Shown here piece after piece: positions 18,584 to 28,247 of a stretch of 64,000 nt of DNA. The position numbers were made by a program, and so were the translations under genes. Position 1 is the first letter of the stretch. Every line of letters begins with the position of its first letter. The notes below the pieces were generated by a model. It was not told the origin of the DNA and searched no databases. It saw only the letters and a list, made by a program, of their open reading frames with translations. The DNA comes from CAVSWT01 sp963777515 (GTDB taxonomy: Bacteria; Bacteroidota; Ignavibacteria; Ignavibacteriales; Ignavibacteriaceae). The stretch covers positions 1 to 64,000 of the forward strand of contig CAVZQU010000014.1 of assembly GCA_963777515.1 (NCBI GenBank). The letters are read 5' to 3'.

Positions 18584-19432
18584 CTACCTTCTCCCGTCAG
18601 CAATTTCTTGAAGCCTTTTAATTCTTTCTTCCATCGGCGGATGTGTTGAAAACAGTTTCATCATTCCGCCACCTTTTAATGGATTCACAATAAACATATG
18701 TGCAGTTGCCGGGCCGACATTGTTCACCGGCTTAATTGCATTTGCCTGAGACAATTTGTTTAAAGCTGAGGCAAGTGATAAAGGTTTTCCTGAAATAGCG
18801 GCACCGCCTGCATCTGCGTCATATTCTCTTGAACGAGATACAGCAAGTTGCAAAAGAGTTGCAGCAATTGGAGCTAAAATTATCAAAACCAAAGAACCAA
18901 TCCCTCCGCCTCTATTATCACTTCTACCGCCGCCGAACATTGCTGCCCATCCAGCCATTTGCGCAATAAATGTAATTGTACCAACGAAAGTTGCAGCAAT
19001 AGTTCCGGTTAAAATATCTCGATGCTTTACGTGCGCTAATTCATGTGAAAGTACCCCTTCAATTTCATCATCATTTAAAATTTGTAAAATGCCGGTTGTA
19101 GCTGCAACTGCAGCATGTTCTGGATTTCTTCCTGTAGCAAATGCATTTGGAGTCGAATCATTAATTATATAGACTTTCGGCATTGGTAAATTTGCATTTT
19201 GCGTTAACTTCTCAACAATGTTATAAAGTTTAGGAGCTTCCTTTTCATTAACTTGACGTGCACGGTACATTTTTAAGACAATTGTATCGGAAAACCAGTA
19301 TGAACTAAAATTCATTGCTAAAGCAAAGGCAAAAGCAATTATAAGTCCGGTTTTCCCTCCAAGTAGTTGTCCAACCAGAAGGAAAAGCACCATCATCATC
19401 GTCATTAAAAATACTGTTTTAAGGGTATTCAT
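18584..19432 (-). CDS. htpX: Membrane zinc metalloprotease HtpX
   Basis: Inner-membrane quality-control protease of 282 residues. It has two N-terminal membrane helices, the zinc-binding HELAHVKHRD motif (HExxH), two central membrane helices around IAATFVGTITFIAQMAGWAAMF, and the third-ligand region SREYDADAGGA. The C-terminal FSTHPPMEERIKRLQE is typical. Length is normal. It degrades misfolded membrane proteins. Confidence 0.95.
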   Translation of the reverse strand: MNTLKTVFLMTMMMVLFLLVGQLLGGKTGLIIAFAFALAMNFSSYWFSDTIVLKMYRARQVNEKEAPKLYNIVEKLTQNANLPMPKVYIINDSTPNAFATGRNPEHAAVAATTGILQILNDDEIEGVLSHELAHVKHRDILTGTIAATFVGTITFIAQMAGWAAMFGGGRSDNRGGGIGSLVLIILAPIAATLLQLAVSRSREYDADAGGAAISGKPLSLASALNKLSQANAIKPVNNVGPATAHMFIVNPLKGGGMMKLFSTHPPMEERIKRLQEIADGRR

Positions 19433-19812
19433 TTTTTCACTCCAAAAAGATTTAATTCAAAATTAATTAGACTTTCGTCGTTAAACAAGGTTAATATTTT
19501 AATGTTATACCAACTAGATAATGAAAGTTTATAAACCCAATTTCTCTAAGAAATTGGATTTATGGCCAATGACATATTAACCCTTTATTTCTCTTTTGAC
19601 GTTTGAAATTGATTTTAAGTTTAAATCAATCTTTATCCGGAATTTTTTTTTGAAATTTAATTCTTGAATTTTGATTTTACCAAAACATTAATTTAATAAT
19701 AGATTTGTAAATCATATTAAATTGACTCTAACTTCATATAATATTTAGTATTTTTGCCCTTGCCTTTATTTTCAAATATCGTTAAATAAGCATCAAAATT
19801 TTTGGGAATTTT
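19433..19812. other. Gene-free stretch with hairpin and possible promoter
   Basis: 380 bases upstream of both htpX and the PorQ-like gene (divergent). It holds a nine-base-pair hairpin with a three-base loop (CCAATTTCT / AGAAATTGG, 19537-19557). A TTGAC at 19722 and a TATTTTTG at 19749 could form a -33/-7 pair like those of Bacteroidota promoters for the PorQ-like gene, though the 22-base spacing is long. Nothing else is visible. Confidence 0.35.
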
Positions 19813-20748
19813 ATGAAGTTCTTCTCTTTCTTTCTTTTATTCACAATCTTTTTAACAACAAGCTCATTTTCACAAAATAACACGTATGATTTTTTACGCC
19901 TTGATATGAGTGCAAGAGCAGGTGCTTTAGCAGGTAGTTTTGTTGCTAACAGCGACGATCCTAATGTTATTTTCTATAATCCTGCAGGATTAAAATCTTT
20001 AGAGGGAAGCCCTATATCATTTTCTTTTATTAAACATTTGTTAGATATAAACTTAGCAAGCCTGGCTTATTCAACAGATATTGAAGGCATTGGTAGATTT
20101 GGCGGCGCAGTTGAATATATTAATTACGGCACATTTGAAGGAGCAAATGAAGATGCGTTAAAAACCGGTGAATTCGGCGCTGGTGAGGTGGCATTTGTAC
20201 TCGGTTATGCGAATCAGCTTGACGAAAACTTTTTTTATGGTGCTAATGCAAAATTTATTTATTCTTCAATTGAAAAATATTCTTCTTCTGCCATTGGCCT
20301 TGATGTTGGGCTTCATTACTCTATCCCATCAAATGAAATGAGTATTGGATTTTCAATTCTAAATATCGGTGCTCAGTTATCTTCATACATAATTACAAAA
20401 GAGCAATTACCTCTTGATGTAATGGTTGGCGTTTCAAAAAAATTAGAACATTTGCCTTTAAGACTTTCGTTAGACTTTCATAGATTAAATAAAGAGCAGG
20501 AAAATTTTGGAAGCAGGTTTAAAGCATTTGCAGTTGGTGCTGAATTTACTTTAAGCCGTGTTTTACGTTTGCGATTTGGATATGATAATCAAAGAAGAAG
20601 TGATTTAAAGATTGGCTCATTCGCCGGTATTGCAGGATTTAATGTTGGAGTCGGCCTGCATATAAAAGATTACAATTTTGATTATGGATTTTCATCAATG
20701 GGATTAATTGGGGCTCTTCATAGAATTAGTGTTTCGACTTCTTTATAA
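19813..20748 (+). CDS. PorQ/PorV-type outer-membrane beta-barrel protein
   Basis: 311 residues with a signal peptide (FFSFFLLFTIFLTTSSFSQ). The N-terminus of the mature protein carries the family pattern: LDMSARAGALAGSFVA then IFYNPAGLKSLEG, followed by alternating barrel strands (FGGAVEYINYGTFEG, GEFGAGEVAFVLGYA). This is the FadL-like barrel used by PorQ and PorV of the type IX secretion system, and the GxFxAxD-like block favours PorQ. A role in the T9SS fits with the sorting-domain protein encoded at 11.2-12.9 kb, but other members of this broad barrel family are not T9SS parts. Confidence 0.75.
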   Translation: MKFFSFFLLFTIFLTTSSFSQNNTYDFLRLDMSARAGALAGSFVANSDDPNVIFYNPAGLKSLEGSPISFSFIKHLLDINLASLAYSTDIEGIGRFGGAVEYINYGTFEGANEDALKTGEFGAGEVAFVLGYANQLDENFFYGANAKFIYSSIEKYSSSAIGLDVGLHYSIPSNEMSIGFSILNIGAQLSSYIITKEQLPLDVMVGVSKKLEHLPLRLSLDFHRLNKEQENFGSRFKAFAVGAEFTLSRVLRLRFGYDNQRRSDLKIGSFAGIAGFNVGVGLHIKDYNFDYGFSSMGLIGALHRISVSTSL

Positions 20749-20871
20749 CTTAGTTATACATAACTTAGTTAAAAATTAATATAGGCGATTTTATAGTTAT
20801 TAAAATCCAACTTGAGTATTTTAATCCTAAGTTAACTTCCAAATTTTTTCTCAAATAAATCAAGCTTTAAT

Positions 20872-22257
20872 ATGAATTCATCTCAAAGAACTTTCTATTT
20901 GATTTTAATTTTTATAATCACTTTCTCATCTCTAAAATTAATTCATGCTCAAAGTGTTAAATCTGAAAATATTATTAACAAATCCGAACTTGCTGAAAAA
21001 GTTAAATCAGAATTCCTTCACGCCTGGGATGGATATAAAAAATATGCATGGGGCCATGATGCACTTAAACCGTTAAGCAAAAGTTATAAAGATTGGTACG
21101 GCGTTTCTCTCTATATGACTCCAATTGATGCCTTCGATACTATGAAATTAATGAAACTCGATAAGCAAGCTCAAGAAGCAAAAACAATTATATTAGACAG
21201 CCTTTCATTCGATAAAGATATTTCTGTTCAAACATTTGAAATTACCATACGACTTTTAGGTGGATTGTTATCATGCTACAACTTAGATGGGGACAAAAAA
21301 TTTTTAATGCTTGCAGAAGATCTTGCTAATAGACTGCTGCCGTCTTTCAATTCCAAAACCGGGATGCCATATAGATATGTAAATTTAATTACGGGCAAAA
21401 CAGAAGGCAATGTAAGCAATCCCGCTGAAATTGGAACTTTGATGATTGAGTTTGGGACACTCAGTAAATTAACAGGAAATTCTGTTTATTACAACAAAGC
21501 TAAAAATGCTATTGTCCAATTATTTAATCGACGCTCAAAATTAGATTTAGTTGGGTCATCAATAAATGTTGAAACCAGTGAATGGGTAAATACTACGAGT
21601 CACATACGTGGCGGGATTGATTCATATTATGAATATTTATTAAAAAGCTGGCTGCTCTTTGGAGATAAAGATTTTAAAAACATGTGGGATGCTAGTATTA
21701 AAGCAGTTAACAAATATTTATCCGACACAACCAAAACAGGTTTTTGGTATGCGCAAACAGATATGAATACAGGGAATATAACTTCAACTCATTTCGGTGC
21801 GCTTGATGCATTCTTTCCCGCTGTGCTGGCACTGAACGGCGACATTAAAAGAGCTGAGTTGCTTGAAGAATCATGTTACAAAATGTGGAACATTGAAGGC
21901 ATTGAACCGGAAACAATTGATTTTAAAACAATGGAAATAACCTCACCTTATTATGTGCTGCGGCCTGAAATAATTGAATCGGCATATTATCTCTATCATT
22001 ATACACACGATGAGAAATATTTAGAAATGGGAAAAACTTTTTTTGATGGTATTGTAAAATACTGTAAAACTGATGATGGGTTTGCAGAACTTGAAAACGT
22101 AATTACAAAAAAGAAAACCGATGATATGGAAAGTTTCTTCCTGGCAGAGACAATGAAATATCTTTATTTGTTATTTGCTCCGGAAAGCACTTTAAACTTT
22201 AATAAAATAGTTTTTAACACTGAAGCTCATCCCATTCCAAAAGCCTGGGGAAAATAA
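20872..22257 (+). CDS. Glycoside hydrolase family 47 (alpha-1,2-mannosidase), exported
   Basis: 461 residues with a signal peptide (FYLILIFIITFSSLKLIHAQ). GH47 hallmarks appear in order: AWDGYKKYAWGHDALKP, GVSLYMTPIDAFDTM, GGLLSCYN, NPAEIGTLMIEFGTLSKLTG, YYEYLLKSWLLFGD, YVLRPEIIESAYYLYHYT, DDMESFFLAETMKYLYLLF and the calcium-binding FNTEAHP near the end. The acidic residues of the LRPExxES and AExGTL blocks are present. GH47 is mainly eukaryotic and trims mannose from N-glycans; a few bacterial members are known. An exported enzyme here suggests use of alpha-1,2-mannose from glycans or yeast mannan. It sits next to the PorQ-like gene but has no sorting domain. Confidence 0.88.
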   Translation: MNSSQRTFYLILIFIITFSSLKLIHAQSVKSENIINKSELAEKVKSEFLHAWDGYKKYAWGHDALKPLSKSYKDWYGVSLYMTPIDAFDTMKLMKLDKQAQEAKTIILDSLSFDKDISVQTFEITIRLLGGLLSCYNLDGDKKFLMLAEDLANRLLPSFNSKTGMPYRYVNLITGKTEGNVSNPAEIGTLMIEFGTLSKLTGNSVYYNKAKNAIVQLFNRRSKLDLVGSSINVETSEWVNTTSHIRGGIDSYYEYLLKSWLLFGDKDFKNMWDASIKAVNKYLSDTTKTGFWYAQTDMNTGNITSTHFGALDAFFPAVLALNGDIKRAELLEESCYKMWNIEGIEPETIDFKTMEITSPYYVLRPEIIESAYYLYHYTHDEKYLEMGKTFFDGIVKYCKTDDGFAELENVITKKKTDDMESFFLAETMKYLYLLFAPESTLNFNKIVFNTEAHPIPKAWGK

Positions 22258-22358
22258 AATAATTTATATAATGATGTTTATTCTAGTCTAAACTTTAAAA
22301 ACTATTAATTTATTATTATTCTATTACTTATATTTGTGTGTGACTGATACAATCAAAT

Positions 22359-24644
22359 ATGAGTAAAACAGATACTACAACGGGGAATCCAACATTTTCG
22401 AGAGACCTCGGTTTATTCGACGCAACAATGATTGGTACTGGCGCCATGATTGGTGCGGGAATTTTTGTGTTAACCGGAATTGCCGCCGGAATAGCAGGTC
22501 CTGCATCTATTTTATCTTTCGTACTTAACAGCATCGTTACTTTATTAACGGCATTCGCTTATGCAGAATTGGCTTCTGCCATACCGAGGGCCGGGGGAGG
22601 TTATTCATTTGTTCGAATGGCATTTCCGGGTGCTACCGGATTTGTTGCCGGGTGGATGCTTTGGTTTGCATACACTGTTGCATGCAGTTTGTATGCACTT
22701 GGATTTGCAGGTTACTTTTGGGAATTTTTTAACAAATATACTCCTAATTTCGCCGCTACTATCTCATCACTATTAAGTATGCACGCTGCAATACTATTAG
22801 TAACAGCATTAATAGCTATTTTTTTTGTCTGGATAAATGTACGGGGCACTGATGTAACCGGCAAAGCCGAGAATGTTTTAACTGTTTCTAAAATAGTAAT
22901 TCTCTCAATCTTTATTTACTTTGGATTAATAGTTGTTATAGGCGAACCGGTTCGTGTGTCAAATAATCTATTCCCATTCTTCCCTACAGGGTTTGGTGGA
23001 GTCTTGGTAGCGATGGGCTTAACCTTTATTGCTTTTGAAGGATATGATTTAATCGCCACTGTTGCCGAGGAAATTAAAAATCCTGAAAAGAATATTCCAA
23101 AAGCAACTTTTATATCGCTTGGAATTACTATAACGATTTACTTATTAATTCTTTTCGTATCATTGACAGCAATTAATACTTCAGGCGAATCCACATGGGA
23201 ATTTTTAGGTAATTATAAAGAAACCGCCATAGTTCGTGCGGCAGAAGCATTTATGCCGGCTTTTGGAGTTGCACTGATTGTCTTCGGGGGATTGCTTTCT
23301 ACAATGTCAGCATTAAATGCAACGGTAATGGCAGCATCAAGAGTGGCGTTTTCAATGGGACGTGACAATTGGCTCCCTCCCAAAATGTCCACGATACATG
23401 CAAAACGCCGCACTCCTTATTTCGCAATTATAGTTACTGGCATAATTCTAATTGTAATGGCAATGACACTTCCTATAGAAGCAGTTGGTTCCGCAGCCAG
23501 CTTAATTTTCCTACTCACATTTGCAATGGTTAATTTATCTGTAATAGTATTACGCCGTAAATATCCAGAAATACCCAGAAAATTTAATGTACCTTTTTAT
23601 CCTTTCATTCCTTTATTAGGATTTGCACTAAATATTTTTCTGGCAATTTATCAATTTAATTTTCAGCCAATCGCTTGGTATGTTACAGCAGGATGGATAA
23701 TAATTGGGTTACTGTTTTACTATTCTGTCTTTGAAAAGAAAGCAGCCGCTTATGAGCCGCAGGTACTGCTGCCAAGTAATCGGCCCGTAGCTTTAGAAGA
23801 AAGCAAATCAGTTCTTGTTGCACTTCATAATCCGGACAGTGTTAAAATTCTTTTGGATTTTGCAATTCCTATCGCTAAAAAACGCAATGCACGATTAATA
23901 GCCATAACAATTGTAGAAGTGCCAAGACAAATGCCCATACATGAAGGGATGAGATTTGCTCATCACAAAGAAACATTATTGAACTATGCTAAAAAAATAT
24001 CTTCAGAAAGCGGCTTTAACCTGGAAACAGATTTGATAATTGCACATCATGCATCCGATGGAATATTAGCTGCAATAGAAAGGCATAATGCCCAGGCGCT
24101 TGTAATTGGATGGAAAGGATATACAAATGCACGGGATAGAATATTCGGTGAAATTGCAGATAAAATAATTCGCTATGCTTCCTGTGATTTAATGGTTCTT
24201 AAATTAGGTAAGAAAACAAAATTAAATAATTGCCTTTTACCAACTTCAGGAGGGCCAAATGCTAAACTTGCTTCAGAGGTATTAGATGCCTATACAAGTC
24301 ACACAAATATAAATGTGACTGGAGGTTATGTTGTGCATGAACAAGCTACAGAGGAAGAACGCACTAGAGGATTAAAATGTATTGATGATACATTATCACA
24401 TCTAAAAAATCCAGCAAATTATGAAAAGAGATTAATCGAATCCAAATCAATTGCTGGAGGGATTGCAAAAGCCAGCCGCGATTATGATATGGTGGTGATT
24501 GGTGCAGCTAAAGAGCCTTATTTTAGAAAAGTTTTATTTGGAGAAATTCCCGAAAAAGTAGCCCGTTATTCACCAAATTCAGTTTTGCTTGTCAAAAAAT
24601 ATGAAGGTGCGGTCAAATCAATAATAAAACGAGTTTTTGGTTGA
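22359..24644 (+). CDS. APC-family amino acid permease with C-terminal USP domains
   Basis: 761 residues. The first 460 form a 12-helix APC transporter (start FDATMIGTGAMIGAGIFVLTG, the family consensus for helix 1; later PRAGGGYSFVR and AFEGYDLIATVAEEIKNPEKNIPKA). Residues from about 480 to the end form two universal-stress-protein-like domains (first SVLVALHNPDSVKILLDFAIPIAKKRNARL; the second ends DMVVIGAAKEPYFRKVLFGEIPEKVARYSPNSVLLVK). The soluble tail probably binds nucleotide and regulates transport. Such fusions are known. The substrate is likely an amino acid but cannot be told. Confidence 0.9.
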   Translation: MSKTDTTTGNPTFSRDLGLFDATMIGTGAMIGAGIFVLTGIAAGIAGPASILSFVLNSIVTLLTAFAYAELASAIPRAGGGYSFVRMAFPGATGFVAGWMLWFAYTVACSLYALGFAGYFWEFFNKYTPNFAATISSLLSMHAAILLVTALIAIFFVWINVRGTDVTGKAENVLTVSKIVILSIFIYFGLIVVIGEPVRVSNNLFPFFPTGFGGVLVAMGLTFIAFEGYDLIATVAEEIKNPEKNIPKATFISLGITITIYLLILFVSLTAINTSGESTWEFLGNYKETAIVRAAEAFMPAFGVALIVFGGLLSTMSALNATVMAASRVAFSMGRDNWLPPKMSTIHAKRRTPYFAIIVTGIILIVMAMTLPIEAVGSAASLIFLLTFAMVNLSVIVLRRKYPEIPRKFNVPFYPFIPLLGFALNIFLAIYQFNFQPIAWYVTAGWIIIGLLFYYSVFEKKAAAYEPQVLLPSNRPVALEESKSVLVALHNPDSVKILLDFAIPIAKKRNARLIAITIVEVPRQMPIHEGMRFAHHKETLLNYAKKISSESGFNLETDLIIAHHASDGILAAIERHNAQALVIGWKGYTNARDRIFGEIADKIIRYASCDLMVLKLGKKTKLNNCLLPTSGGPNAKLASEVLDAYTSHTNINVTGGYVVHEQATEEERTRGLKCIDDTLSHLKNPANYEKRLIESKSIAGGIAKASRDYDMVVIGAAKEPYFRKVLFGEIPEKVARYSPNSVLLVKKYEGAVKSIIKRVFG

Positions 24645-24711
24645 TTAGTTGATGTAAAAAATTTTTAAGAATGCTTTATTAAATGTACTTTCAATATTCT
24701 TACTGCAATTA

Positions 24712-25719
24712 CTATTTAATTTTTATTACCGCCCTCAAAGCACTATGATCTGAAATACTAACATTTTTATTGTCCTTCAAGTCATAAGCTCCTACTGATT
24801 CAGCATTTACTCTCCTAAGCTGGAGCGAATCAATTGTATCATATGCAAGAATATAATCAAAGCGCCGGCTGCCCCTTCCGTGACTAAACCGAAATGTGTA
24901 ATTTCTTTTATTACCGTTAAATTCCTTATCTAAATCTCGTGGGTTGTCCAATAGTCTAATCAAATTCTTATCTCTTTGATAATTGTAAGCATCGCTGTTA
25001 AAATCACCGGCTAAAAGCACTACTAAATTCTTAGGAGAATTTACTAATTTTGATTTAACAACTTTTAAAACTGCATTTTTTATAAAATCCCTTATTTGTT
25101 CCAGTTGAAAGTTTTTAATCTCCATTGAGCCAATTGCCTGCACATGAGTTGTAAACAAAAATAATTTTGTTGAATCAGTAATGTTAAATAAAGCTCCAAG
25201 CACTGATTTGTTTGCTAACCAATCATATGTATGAGACATTTCTTTTTTTAGAATCATATGAATAACACCGTTCGATTCCTTAACGTCATCTCCAAAATCA
25301 ATATTTGATAAACTGATTAATGGAAACCTGCTCATCATATAAAGTCCGGCGTCTTGAAAAAGAAATTCCGGAAATGAGTTGTAATCGATACGCGAGATAA
25401 TTGTTCTATAAAATGAAGTGTCCGTATTTTCTAAGACGTAATCACGCGTGCTTTCATTAAATAGTTCCTGGAAAAGGACAAAGTCGAATTTTCCATCATT
25501 CACAAATTTCATCAATGTATCTACCTGGTTCTCTTCCTTCTTGTATACGGCTTTAATGTTGTATGTCACCAAGCTAATTTCATTACTTCTATTATTGAAG
25601 TTAAGCATGTTCTTATTCGAACTTGTATAAACATCGGCGGTAGAGCATGAATAAAACAAAAATTGAACTGCTCCCATTATCAAGATGAGTAAATATCGTT
25701 TGTAGCTATTTTTTTGCAT
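24712..25719 (-). CDS. Endonuclease/exonuclease/phosphatase-family lipoprotein
   Basis: 335 residues. A signal peptide with lipobox (LILIMGAVQFLFYSCS) implies a membrane-anchored protein. The EEP fold is shown by LVTYNIK at its start, the acidic LFQELF (catalytic Glu), LLAGDFNSDAYNYQRD (Asp-x-Asn) and the terminal ISDHSALRAVI (Asp-His). This fold hydrolyses phosphodiesters, in nucleic acids or lipids such as sphingomyelin. An extracytoplasmic location makes DNA scavenging or lipid cleavage more likely than repair. Confidence 0.85.
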   Translation of the reverse strand: MQKNSYKRYLLILIMGAVQFLFYSCSTADVYTSSNKNMLNFNNRSNEISLVTYNIKAVYKKEENQVDTLMKFVNDGKFDFVLFQELFNESTRDYVLENTDTSFYRTIISRIDYNSFPEFLFQDAGLYMMSRFPLISLSNIDFGDDVKESNGVIHMILKKEMSHTYDWLANKSVLGALFNITDSTKLFLFTTHVQAIGSMEIKNFQLEQIRDFIKNAVLKVVKSKLVNSPKNLVVLLAGDFNSDAYNYQRDKNLIRLLDNPRDLDKEFNGNKRNYTFRFSHGRGSRRFDYILAYDTIDSLQLRRVNAESVGAYDLKDNKNVSISDHSALRAVIKIK

Positions 25720-25829
25720 GCTTAAATGAAATTTAATTTGTATGAATTTGCAATGGAAAAATTTTATTATTTAAAAATTGATCCGGGATTTTACAACAAT
25801 TAGAAGTGTGAATTAAAAATTGGATTCAC

Positions 25830-26969
25830 TTAATTCTTAAATGGAGTTTTAATATACTCATTTGCAAGTGCATGTGAACGTCCGTATTCTTTCATATCAA
25901 GAACTTTTTCATAATAATCGACAGCTACATTTCTATGGCCCAATACGTCATTCAGCATTCCAAGATATAAGGTTGTATTAATTAAAAAACCGGTTTCTTC
26001 GTCTCCATCGACTTCGCGCGAAAACTTTTCACATTTTTGAAAATATACTAATGATGAATCAAACTTGTTTTTATTTTTATATTGAAGCCCAACATAATAT
26101 GAAGCCTCGCGTATTCCTTTTTTATACTCGTAACCAGGATATTTTTTTTCACTCTTGTTCAAATAATCTTTAAACACGTTTGACGATAAAATCATATCCC
26201 CTCTCTTTGCAGCTATTCTTCCACGCCATCTTTCAAAGATAGGATTATCCGGAAATTCATCCGTTAATGTTTTTGCATACACATCTGCCTGGTATGGATT
26301 CTTTTCATATTCATAATAAAGAGTCATTAAAAAATACTGTGCTTCGTATTTTGCATACTTTCCATTCTGAGCTGTATTATTAAGCTGTTCAATTCCTTTT
26401 TTCTTATCACCCGAAGGGAAAAAAATCATTAATGGTTTTATCATCGGATATTCTTCAGGAATGACTGCAGCATAGTAATTATAAATACCAAAACCAAGTT
26501 CAACATCTGTGTTGGTAGAATCAAGTTTGGAGGCTTCTTCAACTATCGGCAACGCTTCTCTTCCATCATCAGCTGCTTTTATCCAGCTATCCCGGTATGC
26601 ACGCAGCCTACCTCTAAATCCTATTGCACCTCCTTTAAAGAAAAGAGCATCAACATCATTTGGATTTTTGTCCAGAAGCTCATCACATTGATTAATTACA
26701 TCTTCGAGCTTTTGAAAAAACATATCGTCATGATTTTCATCATCCGGGTTCAACAAAATTTTCCACCAGTCAATCATCGCGAGGAAAAATCTTCCTGCCG
26801 GATGATTTGGATAATCCGCAATTAATTCTCGGAAAGTCTTTTCAGCAGTAGGAAATTTAATATCATAAATTTGCTTTATCCCGGTTGTAACCAACGAATC
26901 AAACTTTGCATCTTTGGCAAAGGTAATTGAAACTGATAAGATCAAAATTAATAACAGGATTTTTTTCAA
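25830..26969 (-). CDS. TPR-like exported protein
   Basis: 379 residues with a signal peptide (KKILLLILILSVSITFA). The body is a chain of amphipathic helix pairs with TPR-like spacing, for example YDIKFPTAEKTFRELIADYPNHPAGRFF, LLDKNPNDVDALFFKGGAIGFRGRLRAYRD and LGHRNVAVDYYEKVLDM. It is probably a periplasmic scaffold protein; the partner is unknown. It is a single gene on the minus strand. Confidence 0.75.
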   Translation of the reverse strand: MKKILLLILILSVSITFAKDAKFDSLVTTGIKQIYDIKFPTAEKTFRELIADYPNHPAGRFFLAMIDWWKILLNPDDENHDDMFFQKLEDVINQCDELLDKNPNDVDALFFKGGAIGFRGRLRAYRDSWIKAADDGREALPIVEEASKLDSTNTDVELGFGIYNYYAAVIPEEYPMIKPLMIFFPSGDKKKGIEQLNNTAQNGKYAKYEAQYFLMTLYYEYEKNPYQADVYAKTLTDEFPDNPIFERWRGRIAAKRGDMILSSNVFKDYLNKSEKKYPGYEYKKGIREASYYVGLQYKNKNKFDSSLVYFQKCEKFSREVDGDEETGFLINTTLYLGMLNDVLGHRNVAVDYYEKVLDMKEYGRSHALANEYIKTPFKN

Positions 26970-27084
26970 AATGCTTCTTTCAATTTTTATTTCTAATTAG
27001 TTCAAATAGATTTTAAATTAAATATTGACTTATGAAATACTTTCATGATAGAATTTAAAAATGTAAAGGTATTGTTGATTATAA

Positions 27085-27180
27085 GTCTCGCCCTTTTCAA
27101 GGGAGAGATTAGAGAGGGTTCATTGTAATAAACATAGTTAAAACCCATCCCAACCCTTCCCTTAAAAATGGAAGGGCTTA
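27085..27180. repeat. Imperfect inverted repeat, intergenic
   Basis: A left half with CGCCCTTTTCAAGGG and AGAGGGTT faces a right half with AACCCATCCC and CCTTAAAAATGGAAGGG, which is similar in reverse complement. The middle is AT-rich. No protein is supported here. Short elements of this type are scattered through related genomes. It lies in the 368-base gap between the TPR-like gene and the lipoprotein gene. Confidence 0.55.
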
Positions 27181-27265
27181 CTACTAGAGTTAACCAATAT
27201 TTTCTTTCTGTCAATCAATTATGAGTTCCAATGAATAAGATTCTATTTTTCAATTTAAAACCAAA

Positions 27266-27305
27266 ACGGAGAAAAATCATAATTACTAATTAAATTTTTC
27301 TCCGT
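27266..27305 (-). terminator. Terminator after the FnIII-like lipoprotein gene
   Basis: ACGGAGAAAAAT (27266-27277) is perfectly inverted at 27294-27305 with a 16-base loop. On the minus strand it follows the lipoprotein stop and continues into TTTTGGTTTT. The stem is AT-rich, so strength is uncertain. Confidence 0.6.
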
Positions 27306-27337
27306 CTTATACACAACCCAAATAAAAAAGTTGCAGA

Positions 27338-28204
27338 TTATTTTTTCACCAATCTCAAATCGACAATCGGCTGCACTTTATAATCGAAGTAAGCTGTATT
27401 TATATTATTAGCAAAGTTAATAGCTTTAACCCAAATTTTAATATAATAACCTTCTTGAGTTTTAATTAAATAAACCGTATTCGCTGCAACATCAATAACT
27501 GAAAAAGTTGGTTCATCTAAATTTGTTTGGTCAAAGGCAGCTTGTCCGGTATCAATAACGCTATAAAGAGTTGTTTTGCCACCAGGTAAATAGTCATGCG
27601 GCGAGTAAAATTTTAATCTGCCTTCGTATCTCATATGGATATCAATTGAAGCAGCATTACTGGTCAAAAATGAATATTGCATTCCGCTACCCACACTTGT
27701 GTTCCAGCCATATCCGCTTTCAGCTGATGCGTTACTTTCTTTGTATTCATCAATTACTCCATCCTTACCGTAATAAACTCCACCGTATATTTTTGTTGCA
27801 ACAGAATCACTTTTAGCTCCATTAGTTAATTCTGCTCTTACATAAGAGATGTATTTTGTTCCTCTAAGAATAGAATTAATAGTTTTAGTATGGGTACTTT
27901 TTGAAACCAAATCATTTGAAAGAGTTGAAGTTATGTGATTGTTTGCATCTAATACATAAGTGGTAATTCTGTATCCATTAAATCCGCTGACACTTTCACT
28001 TGTTGATGGGTCCCAGGTTATTAAAGCATAAGAACCACCGCCTACAGGTAATGCATCAACTAATAAATCAATATTAGTGGGCGGAGCAACTGAAGATTGT
28101 GCCGGTGGCGGATTAACCAAGGTATCTGTTTTACAGCCAGGCAAAATTAATATTGCAGCTACTAAAATACTTAAGAATATAATTAATGATTTTGATTTGA
28201 ACAT
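27338..28204 (-). CDS. Hypothetical lipoprotein, fibronectin-III-like start
   Basis: 288 residues. The signal peptide ends in a lipobox (SILVAAILILPGCK). After a short Pro-rich linker, residues about 40-130 have the character of a fibronectin type III domain (PPTNIDLLVDALPVGGGSYALITWDPS...GFNGYRI). The rest is beta-rich and unassigned. It is followed by a hairpin terminator. Outer-membrane-anchored lipoprotein of unknown role. Confidence 0.7.
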   Translation of the reverse strand: MFKSKSLIIFLSILVAAILILPGCKTDTLVNPPPAQSSVAPPTNIDLLVDALPVGGGSYALITWDPSTSESVSGFNGYRITTYVLDANNHITSTLSNDLVSKSTHTKTINSILRGTKYISYVRAELTNGAKSDSVATKIYGGVYYGKDGVIDEYKESNASAESGYGWNTSVGSGMQYSFLTSNAASIDIHMRYEGRLKFYSPHDYLPGGKTTLYSVIDTGQAAFDQTNLDEPTFSVIDVAANTVYLIKTQEGYYIKIWVKAINFANNINTAYFDYKVQPIVDLRLVKK

Positions 28205-28247
28205 TTAATTTCACTCCGAATCTTTATAAATGATGCAATTAAATATA

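Noticed and set aside
27002..27214. 70-codon minus-strand frame
   Set aside because: It covers an inverted-repeat element and has low-complexity character; no family match.
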